Assembly (NCBI RefSeq): GCF_001280205.1
Contig: NZ_CP012573.1
Span: forward strand, 2,170,001 to 2,234,000
Length of the DNA: 64,000 nt
Direction of reading: 5' to 3'
Source of the DNA: Clavibacter capsici
GTDB taxonomy: Bacteria; Actinomycetota; Actinomycetes; Actinomycetales; Microbacteriaceae
The first letter of the stretch is position 1; the number at the start of each line of letters is the position of its first letter. Below the pieces are notes generated by a model. It was given only the letters and a program-made list of their open reading frames with translations. It was not told where the DNA came from and ran no database searches. A program made the position numbers and the translations under genes. This document shows, in pieces, positions 20,989 through 28,644 of this stretch.

Positions 20989-23154
20989 ATGACCGACCCC
21001 GCCGTCCCGGCCGTCTCCTCCCCCGCATCCGACTCCCCCGCCACCCCTCCCGTCGCGGAGCAGCGACCGATCGAGCGCACCTTCCACGGCGACACGTTCG
21101 TGGACCGCTACGAGTGGCTGCGCGACAAGGACGACGCGGACGTCATCGCCCACCTCGAGGCCGAGAACGCGTACACGGAAGGCGCCACCGCGCACCTCGA
21201 GCCGCTGCGCGAGGCGATCTTCACGGAGATCAAGGACCGCACGCAGGAGACCGACCTCTCGGTGCCCGTCCGCAAGGGCGACTGGTGGTACTACGCCCGC
21301 ACGGTCGAGGGGTCGCAGTACGCGATCCGCTGCCGCCGTCCGGTCGCCGGTCCGGACGACTGGACCCCGCCCGCGATCGAGCCCGCCGCCGACGGCGCCG
21401 CCGTCCCGGGCGAGCAGGTGCTCCTCGACTCCAACGTCGAGGCCGAGGGCCACGACTTCTTCTCGCTCGGCGCGTTCGAGGTCAGCCCCGACGGGTCGCT
21501 CCTCGCCTACTCGACCGACGTCGAGGGCGACGAGCGGTTCCTGCTCAAGATCCGCGACCTGGCCACGGGCGAGGACCTCGCCGACGAGATCCCCGGCACC
21601 AGCCACGGCGCGACCTTCTCGGCGCACGGCGACCACCTCTTCTACGTCACGGTCGACGACGCCTGGCGCCCCGACACCGTCTGGCGCCACCGCGTGGGCA
21701 CGCCCGCCTCGCAGGACGTGAAGGTGTTCACCGAGCCCGACGAGAGCTGCTTCGTCGGCTTCGGCATGACCCGCAGCCGGCAGTACCTCGTGATCGAGGT
21801 CGGCTCGAAGATCACGACCGAGGTGCTGCTGCTCGACGCGGGCGACCCCACGGGCGCGTTCCGCCCGGTGTGGCCGCGCCGCCACGGCGTCGAGTACGAC
21901 GTGGACCACGCGGTCATCGACGGCAGCGACCGGCTCCTGATCCTGCACAACGACGGCGCCACCAACTTCGAGCTGATCGACGTGCCCGCCGACGACCCCA
22001 CCTCCACGAGCGACCGCCAGGTCGTCATCCCCCACGACGACGAGGTGCGCCTCGAGGACGCCAGCGCGTTCGCCGACCACCTCGTCGTCTCCTACCGCCG
22101 CGAGGGCCTCACCCGCGTCGGCGTGATCCCCTTCGACCGGGTCCTCGACGGCGAGCAGCTGCACGAGATCGCCTTCGACGAGCCGATCTACACGGTCGGC
22201 GCGGCGGGCAACCCCGAGTTCGCGCAGCCCACCGTGCGCCTCGGCTACACGAGCCTCGCGACCCCGGCCACCACCTACGACTACGTGCTCGCGACGCGCG
22301 AGCTCCGCCTCCTCAAGCAGCAGCCCGTGCGCGGCGGCTACGACCCCGACGACTACGTGCAGACCCGCGAGTGGGCGACCGCGGAGGACGGCACCGAGAT
22401 CCCGCTGTCGGTCGTCTACAAGCGCGGCCTGGTGCACCCGGGCACGCCCGCGCCGCTCCTGCTCTACGGCTACGGCTCGTACGAGGCGAGCATCGACCCG
22501 TCGTTCTCCATCGCCCGGCTGTCGCTGCTCGACCGGGGCATGGCGTTCGTGATCGCGCACGTGCGCGGCGGCGGCGAGATGGGCCGGCGCTGGTACGACG
22601 AGGGCAAGACGCTCACCAAGCGCAACACGTTCACCGACTTCGTCGCGGCGGCCGACCACCTCATCGCGCGCGGGTGGACGAGCCCGGAGAAGCTCGTCGC
22701 CGAGGGCCGCAGCGCCGGCGGACTCCTGATGGGCGCGGTCGCGAACATCGCGCCCGACCGCTTCGCCGGGATCCTCGCGGGCGTGCCGTTCGTGGACGCC
22801 CTCACGAGCATCCTCGACCCGTCGCTGCCGCTCACGGTGATCGAGTGGGACGAGTGGGGCGACCCGCTGCACGACCCCGAGGTCTACGCGTACATGAAGT
22901 CGTACACGCCGTACGAGAACGTGCGCGAGGGCGTGGAGTACCCGCGGATCCTCGCGGTCACGAGCCTCAACGACACGCGCGTGCTCTACGTCGAGCCCGC
23001 CAAGTGGACCGCCCGCCTCCGCGAGGTCGGCGCGCCCGTGCTGCTGCGCACCGAGATGCAGGCCGGCCACGGCGGCAAGTCGGGCCGATACGACGCCTGG
23101 CGCGAGCGCGCGTCGGACTACGCGTGGGTGCTCGACGTGGCGGGGCTCGCCTGA
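20989..23154 (+). CDS. ptrB: Oligopeptidase B (S9A family serine peptidase)
   Basis: 721 residues, full length. N-terminal beta-propeller (~70-430) and C-terminal alpha/beta hydrolase domain. Catalytic triad visible: Ser575 in GRSAGGLL, Asp662 in SLNDTRV, His694 in AGHGGKSGRY. The HVRGGGEMGRRWYDEGK motif before the serine is typical of prolyl oligopeptidase/OpdB. Cleaves short peptides after Arg or Lys in the cytoplasm; the specificity is known for the family, not tested here. Leaderless start. It is followed by the AbiF-like locus, with no clear terminator for ptrB in between. Confidence 0.93.
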   Translation: MTDPAVPAVSSPASDSPATPPVAEQRPIERTFHGDTFVDRYEWLRDKDDADVIAHLEAENAYTEGATAHLEPLREAIFTEIKDRTQETDLSVPVRKGDWWYYARTVEGSQYAIRCRRPVAGPDDWTPPAIEPAADGAAVPGEQVLLDSNVEAEGHDFFSLGAFEVSPDGSLLAYSTDVEGDERFLLKIRDLATGEDLADEIPGTSHGATFSAHGDHLFYVTVDDAWRPDTVWRHRVGTPASQDVKVFTEPDESCFVGFGMTRSRQYLVIEVGSKITTEVLLLDAGDPTGAFRPVWPRRHGVEYDVDHAVIDGSDRLLILHNDGATNFELIDVPADDPTSTSDRQVVIPHDDEVRLEDASAFADHLVVSYRREGLTRVGVIPFDRVLDGEQLHEIAFDEPIYTVGAAGNPEFAQPTVRLGYTSLATPATTYDYVLATRELRLLKQQPVRGGYDPDDYVQTREWATAEDGTEIPLSVVYKRGLVHPGTPAPLLLYGYGSYEASIDPSFSIARLSLLDRGMAFVIAHVRGGGEMGRRWYDEGKTLTKRNTFTDFVAAADHLIARGWTSPEKLVAEGRSAGGLLMGAVANIAPDRFAGILAGVPFVDALTSILDPSLPLTVIEWDEWGDPLHDPEVYAYMKSYTPYENVREGVEYPRILAVTSLNDTRVLYVEPAKWTARLREVGAPVLLRTEMQAGHGGKSGRYDAWRERASDYAWVLDVAGLA

Positions 23155-23261
23155 GTCAGGCGGGCTCCCCCTCCCGCAGTGCGGACGATGCTTCGGCGGT
23201 CCGCGAGACGCGTGGCGGGCGGTGGATGACGGGCGCCGCGGTATAGCCGATCGGGTACCAT

Positions 23262-23325
23262 GGAGGCAATCGACCCCCTCCCAAGCCTCTCGACGATGCT
23301 CAAATGGGAGGGGCCTTTTCTTTCC
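23262..23325 (+). ncRNA. Candidate structured RNA upstream of Abi_2/AbiF gene, H-type pseudoknot with terminator-like end (abiF-RNA-like)
   Basis: Two stems interleave. Stem 1 pairs GAGGC (23263-23267) with GCCTC (23285-23289), extended by one G-U. Stem 2 pairs CCCCTCCCA (23275-23283) with TGGGAGGGG (23305-23313), 9 perfect bp. Only 1 nt (23284) separates the two strands at the junction, so coaxial stacking is possible, the classic H-type pseudoknot. The third loop (cgacgatgctcaaa, 23291-23304) ends A-rich. CCTTTTCTTT follows stem 2, so it also resembles an intrinsic terminator. A possible -10 (TACCAT) lies at 23257-23262. The coding sequence follows at 23336. An abiF RNA motif upstream of Abi_2 genes is known from comparative genomics; membership here is my judgement. 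Confidence 0.65.
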
Positions 23326-23335
23326 GAGGGGTGCG

Positions 23336-24238
23336 ATGAAGCCCTACTTGTCCTGGCCCGATCAGATCGCCCTGATGGCTGGCCGCGGTCTGCTCGTGAC
23401 CGACGAATCCGATTGCGCCCGGTTCCTCGCGTCGAACAACTACTACAGGTTCTCGGGGTACGCGCGTTACTTCCAGAGAGCTCCTCATCTCGGCGATGAC
23501 GACTTCCTGCCCGGCACGGCGTTCGACGACATCCGATGCGTCTACGACGCCGATGCGTCGTTGCGCGACTCCCTCGTCCGGCCGCTCGCCCACGTCGAGC
23601 TCCTGCTGCGGTCGCACGTCGCCCATGTCATCGGGCGTGAGCACGGCGCATATGGGACGCATCTCGAGCAGGGCTTCTACAAGGACGTCGGCGGACGGGA
23701 GCCCACCGTCGAGTCCTGCCTCCGGGACATAGACCGGAGCAAGGACCGGCACATCCTCCGCTACCGAGGGGAGGCGCGAGACAGCTCCGACTACGGAGGT
23801 CTGCCCGTGTGGTCCGCCGTCGAGGCCTGGTCGTTCGGCACGTTGTCCAAGGTGGTGGAACGGGGAGCCCAAGGCGCTCTCGCCGACTCCGTGGCCACGA
23901 GCATCGGCGTGGCCAAAGCCGGTTTCGCCTACCGGGTGAGGGCCTTCGTCTACCTCCGCAATCGGTGCGCGCACCACAATCGCCTGTGGAACCACTCCAT
24001 CGTCGACGCGGGTCCGACGCCCAACAACGTACGCACGAAGGCCAAGCGCCTCGCGGGCCAGTTCGGCCCCCGCTCGGTGCTCGATGTGATCGCATCGCTC
24101 GACGACATCACGACCCGAGGGACGGACGGCTCCGCTTCGCTACCCGAGCTGATCGGTCAGCACGACCGCGACGGCGCCTTCTGGAAGGGGTTGGCGACTC
24201 CTCAGGGACCGAAGGATCATCTGGCGGAGACGACGTAG
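23336..24238 (+). CDS. Abi_2/AbiF-family abortive infection protein (HEPN-type)
   Basis: 300 residues from ATG 23336, preceded by GAGGGG. Abi_2 hallmarks: an N-terminal MKPYLSWPDQIALMAGRGL, the NNYYRFSGYARYF motif near residue 40, and RNRCAHHNRLWN near the end, where Arg208 and His213 form the RX4H signature of HEPN ribonucleases. Members act as phage-induced growth arrest toxins (AbiD/AbiF). The gene uses more A/T-ending and rare codons than its neighbours and has no GGATCC site, suggesting recent transfer. Together with the pseudoknot RNA upstream it looks like a type III-like toxin-antitoxin or regulated abortive-infection unit (inference). No mobility gene is adjacent. Confidence 0.85.
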   Translation: MKPYLSWPDQIALMAGRGLLVTDESDCARFLASNNYYRFSGYARYFQRAPHLGDDDFLPGTAFDDIRCVYDADASLRDSLVRPLAHVELLLRSHVAHVIGREHGAYGTHLEQGFYKDVGGREPTVESCLRDIDRSKDRHILRYRGEARDSSDYGGLPVWSAVEAWSFGTLSKVVERGAQGALADSVATSIGVAKAGFAYRVRAFVYLRNRCAHHNRLWNHSIVDAGPTPNNVRTKAKRLAGQFGPRSVLDVIASLDDITTRGTDGSASLPELIGQHDRDGAFWKGLATPQGPKDHLAETT

Positions 24239-24304
24239 CTCCCCAGCACGACACATCCGCGACACCGCCGCCGGCCGTCCTGGCAGGTGCGACGCGTCTG
24301 GCCC

Positions 24305-24310
24305 TAGGGT
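24305..24310 (+). promoter_or_regulatory. -10 element TAGGGT of the thiamine operon
   Basis: TAGGGT would start transcription near 24317, exactly at the 5' edge of the TPP aptamer. A TGGCAG at 24281-24286, 18 nt upstream, is a weak -35 candidate. Confidence 0.5.
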
Positions 24311-24317
24311 GGATCCC

Positions 24318-24392
24318 TGACACGGGGTGCCCACGAGGGCTGAGATGAGACCCGTCGCACCTGATCCGGTTCGCACCGGCGGAGGGATGTCA
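24318..24392 (+). ncRNA. TPP riboswitch (THI element)
   Basis: The conserved aptamer blocks are in order: GGGGTGCC, then GGCTGAGA, GACCCG, ACCTGATCCGG and CGGAGGGATG. The outer stem P1 pairs TGACA (24318-24322) with TGTCA (24388-24392). The only Shine-Dalgarno for thiM, GGAGGG at 24381-24386, lies inside the conserved 3' part of the aptamer, 8 nt before the ATG at 24395. Ligand binding should therefore block ribosome access directly, without a separate expression platform; no terminator hairpin is present. Confidence 0.95.
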
Positions 24393-24394
24393 CC

Positions 24395-25222
24395 ATGAGC
24401 GCTGCGCGCCCGCACATCGACGAGATCGCCCGGACGGGGACCGCCTCGGCGGACCTCCTCCACCTGCTGCGGGAGCGCGTGCCGCTCGTGCAGTGCATCA
24501 CCAACCAGGTGGTCGCGGGGTTCACCGCGAACGTCCTCCTCGCGCTGGGCGCCGCGCCCGCGATGACCGACGTGCCGACCGAGGCCGGGCCGTTCGCGCG
24601 GGTCGCGTCGGGCGTGCTCGTCAACCTCGGCACGCCGCACGCCGAGCAGCGGGAGGCGGCGGTCGAGGCCGCGCACGCGGCGCGCGGCGCGGGGACGCCC
24701 TGGGTGCTGGATCCGGTCGCCGTCGGCGCCCTGCCGGTGCGGACGCGGCTCGCGCACGAGCTCGTGGCGCTGTCGCCGACGATCGTGCGCGGCAACGCGT
24801 CGGAGGTCATCGCGCTCGCGACCGGCGGCGCGGGCGGGCGCGGGGTCGACGCGACCGACGAGGTCGAGGCCGCGCTCGACGCGGCGACGCTGCTCGCGCG
24901 CACCTTCGGCACGGTCGTCGCGGTCTCGGGACCGGTCGACCACGTCACGGACGGGACGCGGACCGTGCGCGTGCACACCGGCGACGCGCTGCTCACCCAG
25001 GTCACCGGCGGGGGCTGCGCGCTCGGGGCCGTGATGGCGGCGTTCGCGTCGACGGATCCGGATCCGCTGCGGGCCGCCGTGGCCGCGACGAGCGTGTACA
25101 CGATCGCCGCGGAGGTCGCCGCCGAGGGATCGCGCGGGCCCGGGTCGTTCGCCGTCGCGCTGCTCGACGCGCTCGACGCCGCCACGCCCGAGCTGGTCGC
25201 CCAGCGCGAGCGCCTCTCGTGA
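24395..25222 (+). CDS. thiM: Hydroxyethylthiazole kinase
   Basis: 275 residues. Phosphorylates 4-methyl-5-(2-hydroxyethyl)thiazole for thiamine salvage. Family motifs: [28 protein letters not shown] at the N-terminus (quoted in part: QCITNQV), [22 protein letters not shown], and the C-terminal anion hole/catalytic Cys region [10 protein letters not shown]. Start fixed by the Shine-Dalgarno within the TPP riboswitch. The stop overlaps the GTG of the ThiE-ThiD-TenA gene (GTGA), so both are under the same riboswitch and are translationally coupled. Confidence 0.93.
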   Translation: MSAARPHIDEIARTGTASADLLHLLRERVPLVQCITNQVVAGFTANVLLALGAAPAMTDVPTEAGPFARVASGVLVNLGTPHAEQREAAVEAAHAARGAGTPWVLDPVAVGALPVRTRLAHELVALSPTIVRGNASEVIALATGGAGGRGVDATDEVEAALDAATLLARTFGTVVAVSGPVDHVTDGTRTVRVHTGDALLTQVTGGGCALGAVMAAFASTDPDPLRAAVAATSVYTIAAEVAAEGSRGPGSFAVALLDALDAATPELVAQRERLS

Positions 25223-27471
25223 GCGGGATCGACCTCTCCGTCTACCTCGTCACCGACCCCGCCCTGTGCGGCGAGCGCGGCGTGCCCGCGGTCGTCACGG
25301 CGGCGGTCGCGGGCGGAGCGACGGCGGTGCAGGTCCGCGACAAGCACGCGAGCGCGGCCGAGCTGCTGACGACGGTGGTCGCGGCGGCGGACGCGATCGA
25401 CGCGCACGCGGCGGCGCATCCCGGGGCCGCGCGTCCGCTGCTCGTCGTCGACGACCGCGTCGACGTGGTGCTGGCGGCCCTGGCGAGCGGCATGCGCGTC
25501 GACGGCGTGCACGTCGGGCAGTCCGACGTGCCGGCCGACCTCGTGCGGCGGATGCTCGACGCCGCGAGCCCCGACCGCCGCCTCGTCGTGGGCCTCACGG
25601 CGAACACGCCGGCGCACGTGGAGGCGGTGCGCGCGCTGCCCGCGGGCACGGTCGACTACCTCGGCGTCGGCGTGATCCGCCCCACCAGCACCAAGCCCGA
25701 CCACCCGGCACCGCTCGGGCACGACGGGTTCGGGATCATCGCGGGCCTCTCCCCCGTGCCGTGCGTCGCGATCGGCGGCGTCGACGTGCGCGACGTGGAC
25801 GCGGTCGCGGCGGCCGGCGGCGCGGGCACGGCCGTCGTGTCGGCGATCTGCGCGGCCGAGGACCCGGAGGCGGCGGCGCGCGAGCTCGCCGAGGCGTGGG
25901 CGCGTGTGCGGGTGCGCGGCGGCGGCGGATCCACGACGGCGGGCGACGCGGCGGCGCCGCCCACTCCGGGCGGTGCGGCCGACCCCGCACGCGTGCCCCG
26001 CGTCCTCAGCATCGCGGGCACGGATCCCACGGGCGGCGCGGGCGTCCAGGCCGACCTCAAGTCCATCGCCGCGAACGGCGGCTACGGCATGGCCGTGGTC
26101 ACGGCGCTCGTGGCGCAGAACACCCGGGGCGTGCGGGAGATCCACGTGCCGCCCGTCGCGTTCCTCCGCGCGCAGCTCGACGCGGTCTCCGACGACGTCG
26201 TCATCGACGCCGTGAAGGTCGGCATGCTCGGATCCGCGGCGGTGGTCGACGAGGTCGCCGACTGGCTGCGCGCGGTGCGCCCTCCGGTCGTGGTGCTGGA
26301 TCCGGTGATGGTCGCCCAGTCCGGCGACGCCCTCCTCGACGACGACGCGACCGACGCGCTCCGCCGCCTCCTGCCGCTCGCCGACGTCGTCACCCCGAAC
26401 CTGCCGGAGCTCGCCGCGCTCCTCGGCGAGCCCGAGGCCGACGGCTGGGACGCCGCGCTCGCGCAGGGGCGGACGCTCGCGGCCCGGTACGGCGTGCGCG
26501 TGATCGTGAAGGGCGGCCACCTCCGCGTGGACGACTGCCCGGACGCGCTCGTGACGCCCGGCACGTCCGAGGCTGAGGCCGCCGTGGACGTGGTCGACGG
26601 GCCGCGCATCGCGACGACCAGCACGCACGGCACGGGCTGCTCGCTCTCCAGCGCCCTCGCGACCCTGCGTCCGCGCCGCGGGGACTGGCTGGCCTCGCTC
26701 GCGGAGGCGAAGGGGTGGCTCACGGGATCGCTGGCGCACGCGGAGGACCTCCACGTGGGATCCGGCGCGGGCCCGCTCGACCACCTGCGCGCGCTGTGGG
26801 ACGCCGCCGGCACGCACGCGGGATCCGTCTCGGAGGAGATGTGGGCGGGATCCGCCGACCTCCGCCGGGAGATCGACGACCTCGCGTTCGTGCGCCGCCT
26901 CGGCGACGGCACGCTGCCGGAGGCGTGGTTCTCGCACTACCTCGCGCAGGACGCGATCTACCTGCGCGCGTACTCGCGGGTGCTGGCGCGGGCGAGCCAG
27001 CTCGCGCCGACGCCGGAGGCGCAGGTCGTGTGGGCCCGCGGCGCCGCCGACGCGATCGCCGCCGAGTCGACGCTGCACGCCGAGTGGCTGTCGCGGCACC
27101 CGGCGCCCGCGGTCGCCGGGCCCGTGACGCGCGCCTACGTCGACCACCTGCTCGCGCACGCGGCGACGAGCGACTACGCCGTGCTGGTCGCGGCGCTGCT
27201 GCCGTGCTTCACCATCTACGCGGACGTGGGCACGCGGCTCCGGGCGGCGGGATCCGCGGTCGAGGCGGCGGGGTCCTCGCACCCGTACGCGGCCTGGCTC
27301 CGGACGTACGCGGATCCGGCGTTCGCGGCCGCGACCCGGCGCGCGTGCGAGCTCGTGGACGAGGCCGCCGTGCTCGCGGGTCCGTCCCGGCGCCCGGCGA
27401 TGCTGGAGGCGTCCCTCGTCTCGGCGGCGTACGAGCGCGACTTCTTCCGCGCCCCGGAGGCGCTCGGCTGA
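25219..27471 (+). CDS. thiED-tenA: Trifunctional thiamine protein: ThiE, ThiD and TenA domains
   Basis: 750 residues in one uninterrupted frame. Residues ~1-230 are thiamine-phosphate synthase ([46 protein letters not shown]); ~232-258 a Gly/Ala/Pro linker; ~259-510 HMP/HMP-P kinase ThiD ([34 protein letters not shown] near 470); ~535-750 TenA, with Cys663 in LPCFTIY and Glu739 in AAYERDFF, the two catalytic residues of aminopyrimidine hydrolase. It thus recycles degraded pyrimidine, phosphorylates HMP and joins it to the thiazole phosphate made by ThiM. All three sites look intact. GTG start overlaps the thiM stop; TPP-controlled. Confidence 0.93.
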   Translation: MSGIDLSVYLVTDPALCGERGVPAVVTAAVAGGATAVQVRDKHASAAELLTTVVAAADAIDAHAAAHPGAARPLLVVDDRVDVVLAALASGMRVDGVHVGQSDVPADLVRRMLDAASPDRRLVVGLTANTPAHVEAVRALPAGTVDYLGVGVIRPTSTKPDHPAPLGHDGFGIIAGLSPVPCVAIGGVDVRDVDAVAAAGGAGTAVVSAICAAEDPEAAARELAEAWARVRVRGGGGSTTAGDAAAPPTPGGAADPARVPRVLSIAGTDPTGGAGVQADLKSIAANGGYGMAVVTALVAQNTRGVREIHVPPVAFLRAQLDAVSDDVVIDAVKVGMLGSAAVVDEVADWLRAVRPPVVVLDPVMVAQSGDALLDDDATDALRRLLPLADVVTPNLPELAALLGEPEADGWDAALAQGRTLAARYGVRVIVKGGHLRVDDCPDALVTPGTSEAEAAVDVVDGPRIATTSTHGTGCSLSSALATLRPRRGDWLASLAEAKGWLTGSLAHAEDLHVGSGAGPLDHLRALWDAAGTHAGSVSEEMWAGSADLRREIDDLAFVRRLGDGTLPEAWFSHYLAQDAIYLRAYSRVLARASQLAPTPEAQVVWARGAADAIAAESTLHAEWLSRHPAPAVAGPVTRAYVDHLLAHAATSDYAVLVAALLPCFTIYADVGTRLRAAGSAVEAAGSSHPYAAWLRTYADPAFAAATRRACELVDEAAVLAGPSRRPAMLEASLVSAAYERDFFRAPEALG

Positions 27472-27651
27472 CGCGCCCGGGAGCCGGTGCGCGGGCGCCG
27501 CTCGCCGGAGGGACGCGCCGACCTGGGGACGCCCCGGCCCCCTTCCAGCCGCACCCGCGGGAGGATGCCCGTGCCCCGACGCGAACACCCGCGCCGGGGC
27601 TCCCCGTTCGACGACCCGGGCATCCCGCGTGCCCGACAGAGAGGACACCGC

Positions 27652-28539
27652 ATGCGCGTCCAGGCCGAGACCCCCGCCGTCACGATGCCCGCCCACCAGT
27701 TCACGGGCGAGGTCCGCCTCCGCTGGCTGTCCACCCCGCAGACCGCCGACCAGCGGGCGGTCGTCGCGGCCGTCACCTTCGCGCCCGGGGCCCGCACCGT
27801 GTGGCACTCGCACCAGCTCGGGCAGACCCTGCACGTCACGTCCGGCATCGCCCGGGTGGGCACGCGCGACGGCGGCGTGGTCGAGGTCGCCCCGGGCGGA
27901 TCCGTGTACATCGAGGCCGGCGAGGAGCACTGGCACGGCGCCACGGCCCACGCGCCCATGGAGCACATCGCGGTGCTGGAGGACGGCGACGACCCCGTCG
28001 CCGCCACCGGCTGGGGCGTGCACGTGACCGACGAGGAGTTCCTGCAGCCCGCCGTGCCCGCGTCCGTCGCGACGCCGACCGCCACGCCGGCGGCCGCGCA
28101 CCACGTGCCGCTCGGCACCCCGGTGCTCGTGCACGCGCTGCACTACACGGCGATGTTCGGCCCGAAGCCGTTCGACGAGGCGCTGCTCGTGTACCTCGAC
28201 AACGGCTCCTACAAGATCCTCTCGCCCGGCGAGGAGCACTACGGCAGCTACGTCTCGGCGGCGGAGTCGGGCGTCGCGCCCCGGCACGTGGCCTTCCTCT
28301 CCTGGCCGTCGGACGACTGGGAGCGCAACGTCGCGAGCCACACGCTCACCTTCTCGGACGACACGGGCGCCTTCATCCAGTCGCTCGTGCTGCCGGGCGA
28401 CGCCGTGCCGCGCGCGCAGCACGGCTTCGCCGAGGTCGTCGCGGATCCCGAGCGCGTCGACATGACGGCGTCGTGGGAGCAGCTCCGCGTCACGCACGCG
28501 GAGGTGTTCGACCGCCTGCGGGAGCGCGCGCACCGCTGA
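27652..28539 (+). CDS. Cupin-domain protein with uncharacterised C-terminal domain
   Basis: 295 residues, ATG after GAGAGGA. Residues ~45-115 are a small cupin: WHSHQLGQTLHVTSGIARVG supplies two His (HSH) and Gln in place of the usual Glu, and the second motif is GGSVYIEAGEEHWHGA. This HxH...Q/TLxVTSG form occurs in quinol/carboxymuconolactone-associated cupins. Residues ~160-295 form a second part (GPKPFDEALLVYLDNGSYK, LSPGEEHYGSYVS, LTFSDDTGAFIQ) that I cannot assign; it resembles lipocalin-like, MoaF-type sequences in its alternating strand pattern. Upstream gap of 180 nt holds GC-rich inverted repeats but no convincing site. Role unknown. Confidence 0.7.
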   Translation: MRVQAETPAVTMPAHQFTGEVRLRWLSTPQTADQRAVVAAVTFAPGARTVWHSHQLGQTLHVTSGIARVGTRDGGVVEVAPGGSVYIEAGEEHWHGATAHAPMEHIAVLEDGDDPVAATGWGVHVTDEEFLQPAVPASVATPTATPAAAHHVPLGTPVLVHALHYTAMFGPKPFDEALLVYLDNGSYKILSPGEEHYGSYVSAAESGVAPRHVAFLSWPSDDWERNVASHTLTFSDDTGAFIQSLVLPGDAVPRAQHGFAEVVADPERVDMTASWEQLRVTHAEVFDRLRERAHR

Positions 28540-28572
28540 CGTCACGGAGCCCGGGGCGGCCGGGCGCGGCGC

Positions 28573-28578
28573 TACGCT
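28573..28578 (+). promoter_or_regulatory. Possible -10 element TACGCT upstream of the MFS gene
   Basis: TACGCT would give a start near 28585 and a ~60-nt leader. In the leader CCGGGATC (28591-28598) can pair with GATCCCGG (28627-28634), the 3' arm touching the Shine-Dalgarno GGAGG at 28633-28637. Confidence 0.35.
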
Positions 28579-28644
28579 CGAGCCACCGCCCCGGGATCCT
28601 CACGCCGATCCGGCCTGCCCGGGGGCGATCCCGGAGGCAGCACC

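Noticed and set aside
23296-23340. Short upstream reading frame (ATG at 23296) crossing the pseudoknot leader of the Abi gene
   Set aside because: No ribosome site and it lies in the loop and stem of the RNA; it runs on as a frame shifted against the real gene.
23155-24300. Abi locus as part of a transposon or prophage
   Set aside because: No terminal inverted repeats, target duplications, integrase or phage gene were found on either side; only the single gene and its RNA appear foreign.
27472-27651. Second riboswitch before the cupin gene
   Set aside because: The 180-nt gap has several GC inverted repeats but none of the conserved blocks of TPP, cobalamin, FMN, SAM or other aptamers known to me.
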